NCBI GenBank assembly: GCA_003221615.1
Contig: QHSQ01000147.1
Span: forward strand, 1 to 50,276
Reading direction: 5' to 3'
DNA length: 50,276 nucleotides
Origin: Candidatus Rokuibacteriota bacterium
Lineage (GTDB): Bacteria; Methylomirabilota; Methylomirabilia; Rokubacteriales; CSP1-6
Shown: piece by piece, positions 1 through 7,311 of the stretch
How the letters are laid out: every line of letters begins with the position of its first letter
How positions within the stretch are numbered: the stretch's first letter is position 1
Made by a program: the position numbers and the translations under genes
Notes under the pieces: generated by a model
What the model saw: only the letters and a program-made list of their open reading frames with translations
Told to the model about the DNA's origin: nothing
The model's database searches: none

Positions 1-24
1 GAAGAGCGAGAGCGCGGCTGGTGA
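1..24 (+). CDS. C-terminus of an antitoxin-like protein (partial)
   Basis: Only the last seven codons (EERERGW) and a TGA stop are inside the window. The stop overlaps the GTG start of the PIN-domain gene (GTGA at 21-24), the usual coupling of a VapB/Phd-type antitoxin with its toxin. Function is inferred from this position alone; the fragment is too short to assign a family. Confidence 0.4.
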   Translation, partial: EERERGW

Positions 25-449
25 GGTTCTGGGACACGTCCGCCCTGGTGCCGCTGTTCATCGCCGAACGCGAGTCCGGCGCCGCCGTGAAACGACTCCG
101 GGAGGATCCCGAGGTCGTGGTGTGGACACTGGCCCGCCTGGAGTTGCTCGCCGCGCTCTCGCGCCGCGGTCGCGACGAGCCCACCGCCGCCCGCCAGCTG
201 GCCCTCGTGCGGCGGCACTTCCTCGAAGCCTGGGAGCGCTGGTCCGAGGTGACCGCGGCCGACATCGTCCGACGCCACGCCGAGCGCATCGTCGGCACTC
301 ACTCCCTTCGCGCCTCGGACGCCCTCCACATCGGCGCCGCCCTCGTCGCCGCCGAGCACGAGCCCGCCACCCTGGAATTCGTCACCTTCGACCGCCGCCA
401 AGCCGCCGCCGCCGAACGCGAAGGCTTCCGCGTCCTCGGCCCCCCCTGA
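21..449 (+). CDS. PIN-domain ribonuclease, VapC-like toxin
   Basis: This is a 142-residue PIN domain, the normal size for a VapC toxin. VapC proteins are Mg-dependent endoribonucleases that cut tRNA or rRNA when their antitoxin is degraded. The four acidic residues that bind the metal are in place: D5 in the N-terminal MRFWDTSAL motif, E41 in ARLEL, D100 in RASDALHI and D124 in VTFDRR. The GTG start overlaps the stop of an upstream frame that is probably the antitoxin, so the two would be translated together. The RNA target cannot be read from sequence. A non-toxin PIN nuclease is possible but less likely in this arrangement. Confidence 0.85.
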   Translation: MRFWDTSALVPLFIAERESGAAVKRLREDPEVVVWTLARLELLAALSRRGRDEPTAARQLALVRRHFLEAWERWSEVTAADIVRRHAERIVGTHSLRASDALHIGAALVAAEHEPATLEFVTFDRRQAAAAEREGFRVLGPP

Positions 450-538
450 GCCCCCGGTTAAGCTAGTCCGCCGCCTAGGCCGATTTCGCCGGCTGGGCGA
501 CAAGCCAGAGAAACGGCCGCGGCTGCACCAGAGCGGCC

Positions 539-712
539 GGCGAGGCCGAGGCGAGGGGAACGGGTGCGGTAGGGGCCGAAAGGACCCGTTCCCTCCAAGG
601 GGCAACGGACACACCGCGCCCAGATGGAGCCCAGCCGCAGAGGGAAAAGCGAACGCATGCCGCGTGGTCCGTCGACCCCTACCGTACCCGTTCCCCTCGC
701 CTCGGTATCGCC
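539..712 (+). ncRNA. Structured RNA candidate (or MITE-like inverted-repeat element)
   Basis: The 300-base gap between the PIN gene and the next gene holds a nested fold. Bases 546-575 pair with 676-705 over 30 positions; 29 are Watson-Crick and one is G566 with U685, a wobble only if the plus strand is transcribed. After a 2x2 internal loop the stem continues as 539-543 with 708-712. Inside, 606-618 pairs with 661-671 (11 pairs, two single-base bulges). Bases 572-577 and 582-587 form a hairpin capped by a GAAA (GNRA) loop. Bases 556-565 can alternatively pair with 584-593, so two exclusive folds exist. It does not resemble RNase P RNA, tmRNA or SRP RNA. A non-autonomous mobile repeat is the main alternative. 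Confidence 0.5.
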
Positions 713-748
713 ACGAAGCGCTCAAAGACCGCCGCGCGGACGGGACGG

Positions 749-1657
749 CTAGCTAGAACGGCTGGAGCGACGAATGTCGAGCATGGGCGCGAGCAATCCG
801 CGACCGGGAACTTCCTCGATCTGCGTGATCGCATTCATGCGCGTGACAATGTCCTTGACGTTGTTGACGCCGTCACGCGCGCGCGCCGCCCACTGAGCGT
901 CCTCGCTGTCGGCCGGGAGCCGCCGGGCGAGAATCGCGAGGCCGCCGGCCACGACCATGAGCGCGTTGTTGATCTCGTGCGCCGCCGCGCGGGCCAGGAG
1001 CGTCACCGCGCGCAGCTCCGCGGCGTCGCGCCGCGCGGCTTCCGCGGCTTCCGCTTGCACGACGTCGGTGAAGAGCCGCGCGAAGCCTCCGACGCCCACG
1101 ACGCTGATGATCAGAAGCGGTAACCAGTCCCGCCGGAAGAGCTCCACGCCCCGGGCGCCCAGCAGGAGGAACGAGAGGAACGTGATGACGTAGACGGCTC
1201 CGCCCAACCCGAAGGCGTGACGCGCACGGACGCCGCCGTGGCGCCGCGCCCACTCCAGGACCAGGGCGGCCATGCCGGCGGTAGCCAGGAGGCCGAGCAC
1301 TCCGGCCATCGCGCCGCCGCCGCCGCGCCAGGCGCGATATCCGGCGGCAACCACCGCGGCGATCAGCCCGGCCCAGCTCCCTTCGACCAGGGTCACGAGC
1401 GCGATCGGCACCGCGCGCGCGTCGACGTAGATGCCCTGGCCGACCTCGATCCGAGAAATCATCAGCGCGATCGTGAGGACTCCGAAGATGAGCCCGTTCA
1501 TCAGCGACCGCAGCCGATGGTGGACGCGCCCGACCGACTCGAACCATCGTCGCGAGTACGAATAGAGGACGAGGCCCAGCACGACGATGCCCGCAGCCTC
1601 GACGACGTGATGGAGGTCCACGGAGAGCCTGGCGACGATCGCGTGAAAAACGTCCAT
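749..1657 (-). CDS. 5TMR-type membrane sensor with histidine-kinase dimerisation domain, no ATPase domain
   Basis: This 302-residue protein has about six hydrophobic segments between residues 20 and 195, resembling the 5TM sensor domain of LytS/YhcK proteins (LMNGLIFGVL, then VDARAVPIALVTL). A HisKA-like helix follows with an H-box, AAAHEINNAL, phospho-acceptor candidate H227. The protein then stops about 75 residues later: the N, G1 and G2 boxes of an HATPase domain are absent and I find none in the adjacent sequence. It may be a partner for a separate kinase, a phosphotransfer protein or a truncated kinase. The ATG at 1657 is chosen because GAGAGGGG lies just upstream; longer starts would overlap the divergent M20 gene. 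Confidence 0.75.
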   Translation of the reverse strand: MDVFHAIVARLSVDLHHVVEAAGIVVLGLVLYSYSRRWFESVGRVHHRLRSLMNGLIFGVLTIALMISRIEVGQGIYVDARAVPIALVTLVEGSWAGLIAAVVAAGYRAWRGGGGAMAGVLGLLATAGMAALVLEWARRHGGVRARHAFGLGGAVYVITFLSFLLLGARGVELFRRDWLPLLIISVVGVGGFARLFTDVVQAEAAEAARRDAAELRAVTLLARAAAHEINNALMVVAGGLAILARRLPADSEDAQWAARARDGVNNVKDIVTRMNAITQIEEVPGRGLLAPMLDIRRSSRSS

Positions 1658-1768
1658 GTGCCCCTCTCGGCTCGAGTGCGATGGCCTCCCGCCAGTATGC
1701 AGGCGCGGCGCGGCCCGCGGCAGTAGAATGTCGCTCGGTTTAGACACCGGGGCGGACGGAGAGGACGA

Positions 1769-3097
1769 ATGACCAAGGATGAGCTGAAGCAGCGGGTCTA
1801 CCAGGCGATCGAGCAGCGCGGCGAGGAGATCATCGGGCTCGGCGAGGAGATTCGACGCCATCCCGAGCTCGGATTCAAGGAGGTCAAGACGGCCCGTCTC
1901 GTCGAGGAGACCTTCAAGAAGCTCGGGCTGGCCCCGCGCTCAGGGTTGGCCATGACGGGTGTGCGAGCCGAGGTGGCCGGCCGCGGTGGTGAGGGCCCGA
2001 CCTTCGCTCTGCTGGGCGAGCTCGACGCGCTGGTCGTCGCCGGCCATCCCGAGGGGGACGCGACGACGGGCGCCGCGCACGCGTGCGGGCACAACGCCCA
2101 GATCGCGGGGATGCTGGGCGCGGCGATGGGGTTGCTGGACGTCAAAGCCTTCGATCAGCTCGGCGGGCGCGTCGTGTTCTTCTCGGTCCCGGCCGAAGAG
2201 TACGGCGACATCGAGTGGCGCGTGGCTCAGGCGAGGGCGGGGAAGCTCGAGTTCCTCGGCGGCAAGCCTGAGCTCCTGAGACTCGGTCATTTCGACGACG
2301 TGGACCTGGCGATGATGATCCACACGACGTCGCGCGCCGAGGAGGGCAAGGCCGGCGTGCCCGCCTCGAACAACGGCTGCATCGTGAAGACCGTGCGCTA
2401 CATCGGCCGCGCCGCCCACGCCGGCGGCGCCCCGCACATGGGCATCAACGCGCTCTACGCGGCGCAGATCGGCCTCATGTCGATCAACGCCGTGCGCGAG
2501 ACCTTCCGCGACGAGGACACGATCCGCGTCCATCCGATCATCACCCACGGCGGCTCGCAGGTGAACGTGATCCCGGGCGAGGTGCGGCTCGAGACCTACG
2601 TGCGCGGGCGCACGATGGAGGCGATCCTCGACGCCAACGTGAAGGTCGATCGCGCGCTGCGGGCCGGCGCGCTGGCGCTCGGCGCCAAGGTCGAGATCGA
2701 GACCCTGCCGGGCTACATGCCGATGACCTGCGATCCGATCATGGCTCGCCACTTCCGCGACGATGTGACCGGGCTCTTCGGCGAGGAGAACTACCGGCAG
2801 ATCGGTCACCGGACCGGATCGACCGACATGGGAGATCTCTCGCAGGTCATGCCGATCCTGCATCCCTACATCGGCGGCGCTAAGGGCACCGGCCACGGCG
2901 CCGACTTCGCCATCGTCGACAAGCCGCTCGCGTACCTCGGCCCGGCCAAGGCGCTCGCCGCGATGGTGGTCGACCTCATGTGGGACCGCGCCGCGGGTGC
3001 GCGCGAGGTACTGGCCAAGGCGAAGCCGCCGATGACGCGCGCGAGCTACCTCGCGGCCCAGCGCGGCCTGGCGCGGCGCGAGACCTACGAAGGGTAG
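1769..3097 (+). CDS. M20-family metal-dependent amidohydrolase (AbgB-like)
   Basis: This cytoplasmic hydrolase of 442 residues belongs to the M20D group that cleaves amide bonds of N-acyl amino acids or p-aminobenzoyl-glutamate. Metal-site residues are visible: D86 in GELDAL, H104 and H108 in HACGHN with C106, E143-E144 in SVPAEEY, H185 in MIHTTS, and a late His in GTGHGADF. H217 in RAAHAG belongs to the dimerisation lid. Length matches AbgB rather than shorter carboxypeptidases. GGAGAGGA precedes the ATG, and a TAGAAT -10-like hexamer lies at 1724-1729. The exact substrate is unknown. It is divergent from the sensor gene and has no obvious operon partner. Confidence 0.92.
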   Translation: MTKDELKQRVYQAIEQRGEEIIGLGEEIRRHPELGFKEVKTARLVEETFKKLGLAPRSGLAMTGVRAEVAGRGGEGPTFALLGELDALVVAGHPEGDATTGAAHACGHNAQIAGMLGAAMGLLDVKAFDQLGGRVVFFSVPAEEYGDIEWRVAQARAGKLEFLGGKPELLRLGHFDDVDLAMMIHTTSRAEEGKAGVPASNNGCIVKTVRYIGRAAHAGGAPHMGINALYAAQIGLMSINAVRETFRDEDTIRVHPIITHGGSQVNVIPGEVRLETYVRGRTMEAILDANVKVDRALRAGALALGAKVEIETLPGYMPMTCDPIMARHFRDDVTGLFGEENYRQIGHRTGSTDMGDLSQVMPILHPYIGGAKGTGHGADFAIVDKPLAYLGPAKALAAMVVDLMWDRAAGAREVLAKAKPPMTRASYLAAQRGLARRETYEG

Positions 3098-3119
3098 GTC
3101 TCGCGCCGGCGCCTCGGGC

Positions 3120-4343
3120 TCAGCGGATCGGCTTCGGGAAGCTCTTCACCGCGAGCTCGCCGATCTGCTTGCCCATCGAGGCGCCGACCTCCGTCGAGAA
3201 GCGGTAGTGCACGCCATCGCAGATGCGAGCCTCGGCGACCTCCCGCACGAAGTCACCGACGCTCTTCCAGGTGCGCACGGCGCCGCCCGCGGTCGAGCTC
3301 GCCGAGCTCAAGGTCGGGGTCGGCCCGCTGCCGAGCTCGGCCTGGAGCACCGCCCCGAGCGAGGCTGACACGATGCAATGGGCGCACGGATATTCCGGGT
3401 GCATGGGAGTGTCGATGAACGGCGTCCAGCTCGGATCGCGCTCGGTCGCGTCGTTGCCGTCGACGTCGCCGTTGCGGATGGCCGTGATCGGCCGCCAGAG
3501 GTTGTACGTGTACTTGGCGTCGAAGACGGCGATGAGCGCGTCGTCCATGGCCATCGCCGCGATCGCCAGCAGGCGCGCGTTCGCGGTCACGTCGCGGCCT
3601 AGGACGGCCGCGACCGAGCGTGCCACGGGCCAGTAGACAGCCGGGGCGGTCGCTTCCCAGAACTTGGCCATGGCGGTTTGCTCCGGCGTCCGCCGGGTGC
3701 TGTTCTTCGCGCCGACGGCCTTGATCTCGTTGTAGTCACGCGTCCACGTCTCGCTCGTCAGGGCGGGCGGGGGCGCGGGCCGGAACTGCGAGCCGCTGGT
3801 CATCACCCAGGGTTTCCGCTTGCCCCAGTTGGGCACCGCCGGAAGCATGGTCGGCACGTAGACACCGGCCGCCGCGTGCGGGCGATACGTGTCGGGAACG
3901 CTCAGGCCCTCGTCCACGCGCGTCAGACAGGCAGTCGCCGCCTGCTCGCCGACCGCGATGCCGTTGCTCTTCGCCGGCCCGTCGGGCACGAGCTTCAACG
4001 CGGCCTCGTAGTCGGCGTCGATCGCCGCCTGCTGAGCGGGCATGAGCTTCGAGAGCGCCGTGCGCGTCGCGGCGGCGACCGCCGCGTCGACCGAGGAGCC
4101 GGGCGCCGCGTTGATCTTCGCCTGGAGCGGGGGGTAGCGGCCGGTGATCGCGTTGACCGCCTCGAACACCGATACCTGGACGAAGGCCATGATCCTCACG
4201 GCCGGTGGAGTGCCCGGGAACTTCGAGGCGACGTCGGCGGCTCTCGCGTTGGCGTCGGTGACGACGTCGGCGTCGGCGCAGAGAGGTCCGGCCAAGACCA
4301 CGGCGGCGAGGGCGAGGGCAGCGGCGCAATGTTTCATAGGCAT
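3120..4343 (-). CDS. Exported vanadium-dependent haloperoxidase-like (PAP2 superfamily) protein
   Basis: The protein has 407 residues with a signal peptide (MKHC then ALALAAVVLAG, cleavage near residue 25), so it acts outside the cytoplasm. The haloperoxidase/PAP2 active-site blocks are recognisable: YNLWRPITAIRNGD, HPEYPCAHCIVSAS and ARICDGVHYRFST. In vanadium haloperoxidases these blocks bind vanadate and support halide oxidation by peroxide; in PAP2 phosphatases they bind phosphate. The usual PSGH tetrad reads PCAH here, so activity is uncertain. GAAGGAG eight bases upstream supports the ATG at 4343. The 5-prime end of the gene faces the stop of the acyl-CoA dehydrogenase gene, 53 bases away on the same strand. 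Confidence 0.8.
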   Translation of the reverse strand: MPMKHCAAALALAAVVLAGPLCADADVVTDANARAADVASKFPGTPPAVRIMAFVQVSVFEAVNAITGRYPPLQAKINAAPGSSVDAAVAAATRTALSKLMPAQQAAIDADYEAALKLVPDGPAKSNGIAVGEQAATACLTRVDEGLSVPDTYRPHAAAGVYVPTMLPAVPNWGKRKPWVMTSGSQFRPAPPPALTSETWTRDYNEIKAVGAKNSTRRTPEQTAMAKFWEATAPAVYWPVARSVAAVLGRDVTANARLLAIAAMAMDDALIAVFDAKYTYNLWRPITAIRNGDVDGNDATERDPSWTPFIDTPMHPEYPCAHCIVSASLGAVLQAELGSGPTPTLSSASSTAGGAVRTWKSVGDFVREVAEARICDGVHYRFSTEVGASMGKQIGELAVKSFPKPIR

Positions 4344-4396
4344 GAGTCGCGCTCCTTCATGCTCGGGTTGAGCACAGTTGATGGTCGAATGTCGGT

Positions 4397-5524
4397 TCAG
4401 CCGTTGACGTCAAGACCGAGAGCGAGTCGTCCCGAATAGAGAACCTGGGCGGGCTCGCGCACCTGGTGGTAGCGAGCGCCCTGCACGTCTCGAAAGAAAC
4501 GCTCGAGCCCAAGCGGCCGGAAGAACGCGGCTCCGCCGGCGACTTCCATCGCTCGCTCCACCGTCTTGATGGCGGCATGCGCGGCGAGGGTGCGCCCGAT
4601 CAGAACCTGGCCGGTCGTCTCGGCTCCCATGGGACCAAGGGCCGCGGCGTCGAGCATGTGACGGAGCCCGAGCCGCGCGGCCGTCAGCTCGTTCTCCATC
4701 TCGCCGACCAGCCGCTGGATCGTGGGATCCTCACGGCGCTTGGCCGCGACAGCGAGCGCCAGGGAGCGCGCGGCCTCGGCGACCCCGACGTAGACCGCAT
4801 AGATCAGAGGAAGCGCGATCGCGGCCGTGACGTGCATCGGGAGGCTCCACTGTCCGGCCGGCCGGCGCACGCCGATGGCGGCGTCCGGCACGAACACGTC
4901 CTCCAGCATCGTGTCGTGCGATCCGGTGCCGCGCATGCCGAGCGTTCGCCACGTGTCCTCCCGCTTCACGCCGGCAGCGTTCAGCGGGACGGCGAAGTGA
5001 AGAACCGTCGGACCGTCCTTCGGGTCGTCGTAGATCGCCATGGTCATCAGCAGGTCGCCTGCGGGCGCGCCGCTGCTGAAGACCTTTCGGCCGCTGATCC
5101 GATAGCCGCCGTCGACCTTCTTGGCTGTGCCCGATCCTGCGACCCAGTCCGACCCGCCGCTCGAGACCAGAATCAGCTCCTCCGCCGCGACGCGACGAAG
5201 AAACGCGTCGACCGGGGCTTGCTCGTGGCGCCATCGCCAGGCCGGGATGAGCACCTGATGCGTGTGCATGGACAACGCCAGCGCGGTCGAGCTGCAGTAG
5301 GTCGCCAGTACCCGTAGAACGTCCGCAAGCTCGGCGTGTGAAGCGCCAGCGCCCCCGAGCTCGGTGGGGACACCGGCCGAAAAGAAGCGGTGTGCGCGAA
5401 GCTCGGCGTAGTTGTCGGCGACGAACGAATCGTCGGCATCGTGGGCGGCCGCGCGTGACGCGAAGCCCGGCCCGAGCTGCCGCACGATGGCGACCCAGTG
5501 ATCGTGTGATCGGCTCTCTGCCAT
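4397..5524 (-). CDS. Acyl-CoA dehydrogenase family protein
   Basis: This 375-residue flavoprotein has acyl-CoA dehydrogenase architecture: an alpha-helical N-terminus (ELRAHRFFSAGVPTELGG), a mid beta-barrel FAD segment (SGGSDWVAGSG, GYRISGRKVFSSG, WRTLGMRGTGSHD), and a C-terminal helical bundle ending in GLERFFRDVQGARYHQV. Members oxidise acyl-CoA thioesters or act as related flavin monooxygenases such as DszC/HpaB-like enzymes. The catalytic Glu of canonical beta-oxidation enzymes is not evident, so the substrate is left open. GAGAGGAC before the ATG at 5524 favours this start over upstream in-frame codons. It is divergent from the HxlR regulator, which probably controls it. Confidence 0.88.
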   Translation of the reverse strand: MAESRSHDHWVAIVRQLGPGFASRAAAHDADDSFVADNYAELRAHRFFSAGVPTELGGAGASHAELADVLRVLATYCSSTALALSMHTHQVLIPAWRWRHEQAPVDAFLRRVAAEELILVSSGGSDWVAGSGTAKKVDGGYRISGRKVFSSGAPAGDLLMTMAIYDDPKDGPTVLHFAVPLNAAGVKREDTWRTLGMRGTGSHDTMLEDVFVPDAAIGVRRPAGQWSLPMHVTAAIALPLIYAVYVGVAEAARSLALAVAAKRREDPTIQRLVGEMENELTAARLGLRHMLDAAALGPMGAETTGQVLIGRTLAAHAAIKTVERAMEVAGGAAFFRPLGLERFFRDVQGARYHQVREPAQVLYSGRLALGLDVNG

Positions 5525-5657
5525 GGCGTGTCCTCTCGAGGCTCCGAGGGCGACGACCGGCGGCATCATCGCCCCACGATGCCCTCTGCGTTCAGACGCC
5601 GAAAGCCCAAAAAATGAACTTGCCCCGTAGCCGGGTCCGGCCTAAAGTCCCCCCAGA

Positions 5658-6356
5658 ATGCACGGATACGGCCAGTTCTGTCCGGTCGCGGTTGCCTGCG
5701 AGGTCTTTGCCGAGCGGTGGACCCCCCTGATCCTTCGCGAGCTCTTCGCCGGCAGCCGGCGGTTCTCCGAGATCCGTCGGGGAATGCCGCTGATCTCGCG
5801 AGCGCTGCTGACCCAGCGCCTTCGCCATCTGGAGGACGTCGGCGTGATCGAGAGCCGACCAGCCGGGCGCGGCCGCGAATACAGCCTGAGCCAGGCTGGG
5901 GCGGAGTTCCACGGCGTCATCCAGGAGCTGGGCGCCTGGGGCCAGCGGTGGATCCACGGACGCGCCTCGGCCGAGAACCTCGACGCGATGCTGCTCATGT
6001 GGAACGTACGCCGCCGCCTGGCGGTCGATCGGCTGCCCGATCGACGCGTCGTCGTGCGATTCGACTTTCGCGGCGTGCCGGCCGGCCGCGGCCCGGCGAC
6101 CTCTTGGCTCGTCGCCAGCCGCCAGGAAGTCGATGTCTGTCTCAAGGACCCCGGCTACGGAATCGACCTCGTCGTGGCCGCGGATCTTGGCGCGTTCACG
6201 CGGGTCTGGCTCGGGGACGTGTCGTTCGATCACGCCGTGCGCTCGCGCGCGATTCGTCTCGAGGGACCGCGCGACCTCGTGCGCGCTTTTCCCGGCTGGC
6301 TTCTGCTCAGCCACTTCGCCGGTGTCGCGCGGCCGCGGCCGGCTCGCGCGTCCTAG
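5658..6356 (+). CDS. HxlR-type winged-helix regulator with C-terminal SCP2-like domain
   Basis: Residues 1-100 form an HxlR winged helix: CPVAVACEVFAERWTPLILR, then GMPLISRALLTQRLRHLED (recognition helix) and GRGREYSLSQAG (wing). HxlR regulators respond to toxic or reactive metabolites. Residues 105-225 resemble an SCP2 sterol-carrier-like pocket, common in a subfamily of these regulators, and could sense a hydrophobic ligand. The gene is divergent from the acyl-CoA dehydrogenase across 133 bases (5525-5657), so regulation of that gene and of itself is likely. No clear ribosome binding site precedes the ATG. The ligand and operator are not identifiable by eye. Confidence 0.82.
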   Translation: MHGYGQFCPVAVACEVFAERWTPLILRELFAGSRRFSEIRRGMPLISRALLTQRLRHLEDVGVIESRPAGRGREYSLSQAGAEFHGVIQELGAWGQRWIHGRASAENLDAMLLMWNVRRRLAVDRLPDRRVVVRFDFRGVPAGRGPATSWLVASRQEVDVCLKDPGYGIDLVVAADLGAFTRVWLGDVSFDHAVRSRAIRLEGPRDLVRAFPGWLLLSHFAGVARPRPARAS

Positions 6357-6374
6357 CGGCCTGACGGGCCAGAG

Positions 6375-7178
6375 ATGTACGGGACGAGTCGCGCCGAGTT
6401 CCCGCGGCGCATCGTCTGTCTCACCGCGGAGACCGCCGAGATCGCCTTCCTGCTCGACGCCGGAGACCGTGTCGTCGGAGTCCCCGGCACGGCCCGCCGG
6501 CCCGAGGCGGCGCTGGAGAAGGCTCGCGTTGGCGGCTTCACCACGTTCAGGCTCGAGAAGATCCTGGCCCTCGAGCCGGATCTGGTCCTGGCCTTCTCCG
6601 ATCTCCAGCGCGATGTCGTCCGCGACCTGATCGGCGCCGGCGTGGCGGTCCTGTGCACGAATCAGCGCTCGTTCGACGACGTCCTGAACGCGATGCTGCT
6701 GATCGGCGGGGCCCTCGGCTGCGAGATGAGGGCGCGCGAGCTGATCGGCGACATGCAGGACGAGCTCCGTCAGGTGCGCGAATACTCGGCGTCATGGCCC
6801 GACCGCCCGCGCGTCTACTTCGAGGAGTGGATGGACCCATTGATCTCGGGGATCAGGTGGGTGTCGGAGGCCATCGAGATCGCCGGCGGACGCGACGTCT
6901 TCGCCGAGCTCCGCGATCAGCCGGCGGCGCCCGACCGCGTCGTCGCCTCCGAGGCCGTCGTCCAGCGCGATCCTCAGATCATCCTCGCCTCGTGGTGCGG
7001 CAAGCCGGTCGATCCCGAGCAGATCAAGCGCCGACCCGGCTGGGCCGCGATCGCGGCGGTGAGGACCGGTCAGATCCACGAGATCGAGGGTGCCGATATC
7101 CTTTCCCCAGGCCCATCGCTCGTGCACGGAGTCCGACGCATCCACGAGATTATTCAGGCCTTTCACGCCACTGGCTAG
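6375..7178 (+). CDS. Periplasmic-binding-fold protein of the cobalamin/iron type (BtuF/FecB-like), without signal peptide
   Basis: The 267 residues match the type III substrate-binding fold of BtuF/FhuD/FecB proteins: RIVCLTAETAEIAFLL at the start, VGVPGTARRP, LEKILALEPDLVLAFSDLQ and RPGWAAIAAVRTGQIHEI near the end. Such proteins deliver vitamin B12, haem or siderophores to ABC importers. The mature fold begins by residue 12 and no signal peptide or lipobox is visible; the HxlR gene ends only 18 bases upstream, so no longer start exists. It is therefore probably cytoplasmic, or the family member is used for another purpose. No permease or ATPase lies beside it. Confidence 0.8.
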   Translation: MYGTSRAEFPRRIVCLTAETAEIAFLLDAGDRVVGVPGTARRPEAALEKARVGGFTTFRLEKILALEPDLVLAFSDLQRDVVRDLIGAGVAVLCTNQRSFDDVLNAMLLIGGALGCEMRARELIGDMQDELRQVREYSASWPDRPRVYFEEWMDPLISGIRWVSEAIEIAGGRDVFAELRDQPAAPDRVVASEAVVQRDPQIILASWCGKPVDPEQIKRRPGWAAIAAVRTGQIHEIEGADILSPGPSLVHGVRRIHEIIQAFHATG

Positions 7179-7212
7179 CTTCGTGCCGCCGGGTCGGTCT
7201 TCACGCGACAGG

Positions 7213-7285
7213 TAAAATGAAGATGTAGGAGAGACGAATCCAAAAAGTTTGGGGCGCTGAGGGCCGCACGATAGGATTGGCCCTC
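7213..7285 (+). promoter_or_regulatory. Putative tldD promoter element and leader hairpin
   Basis: A TAAAAT hexamer (7213-7218) stands out as a -10 element, without a convincing -35. Further down the leader, GAGGGCC (7259-7265) pairs with GGCCCTC (7279-7285) around a 13-base loop, ending 26 bases before the tldD ATG. No T tract follows, so it is not a typical terminator. Confidence 0.3.
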
Positions 7286-7311
7286 ACGACGGCCCGGGAG
7301 GCCGACCGCCA

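Noticed and set aside
458..658. 66-codon minus-strand ORF
   Set aside because: It lies within the inverted-repeat element, is Arg/Gly/Pro-rich and has no domain; the RNA-like fold explains the sequence better.
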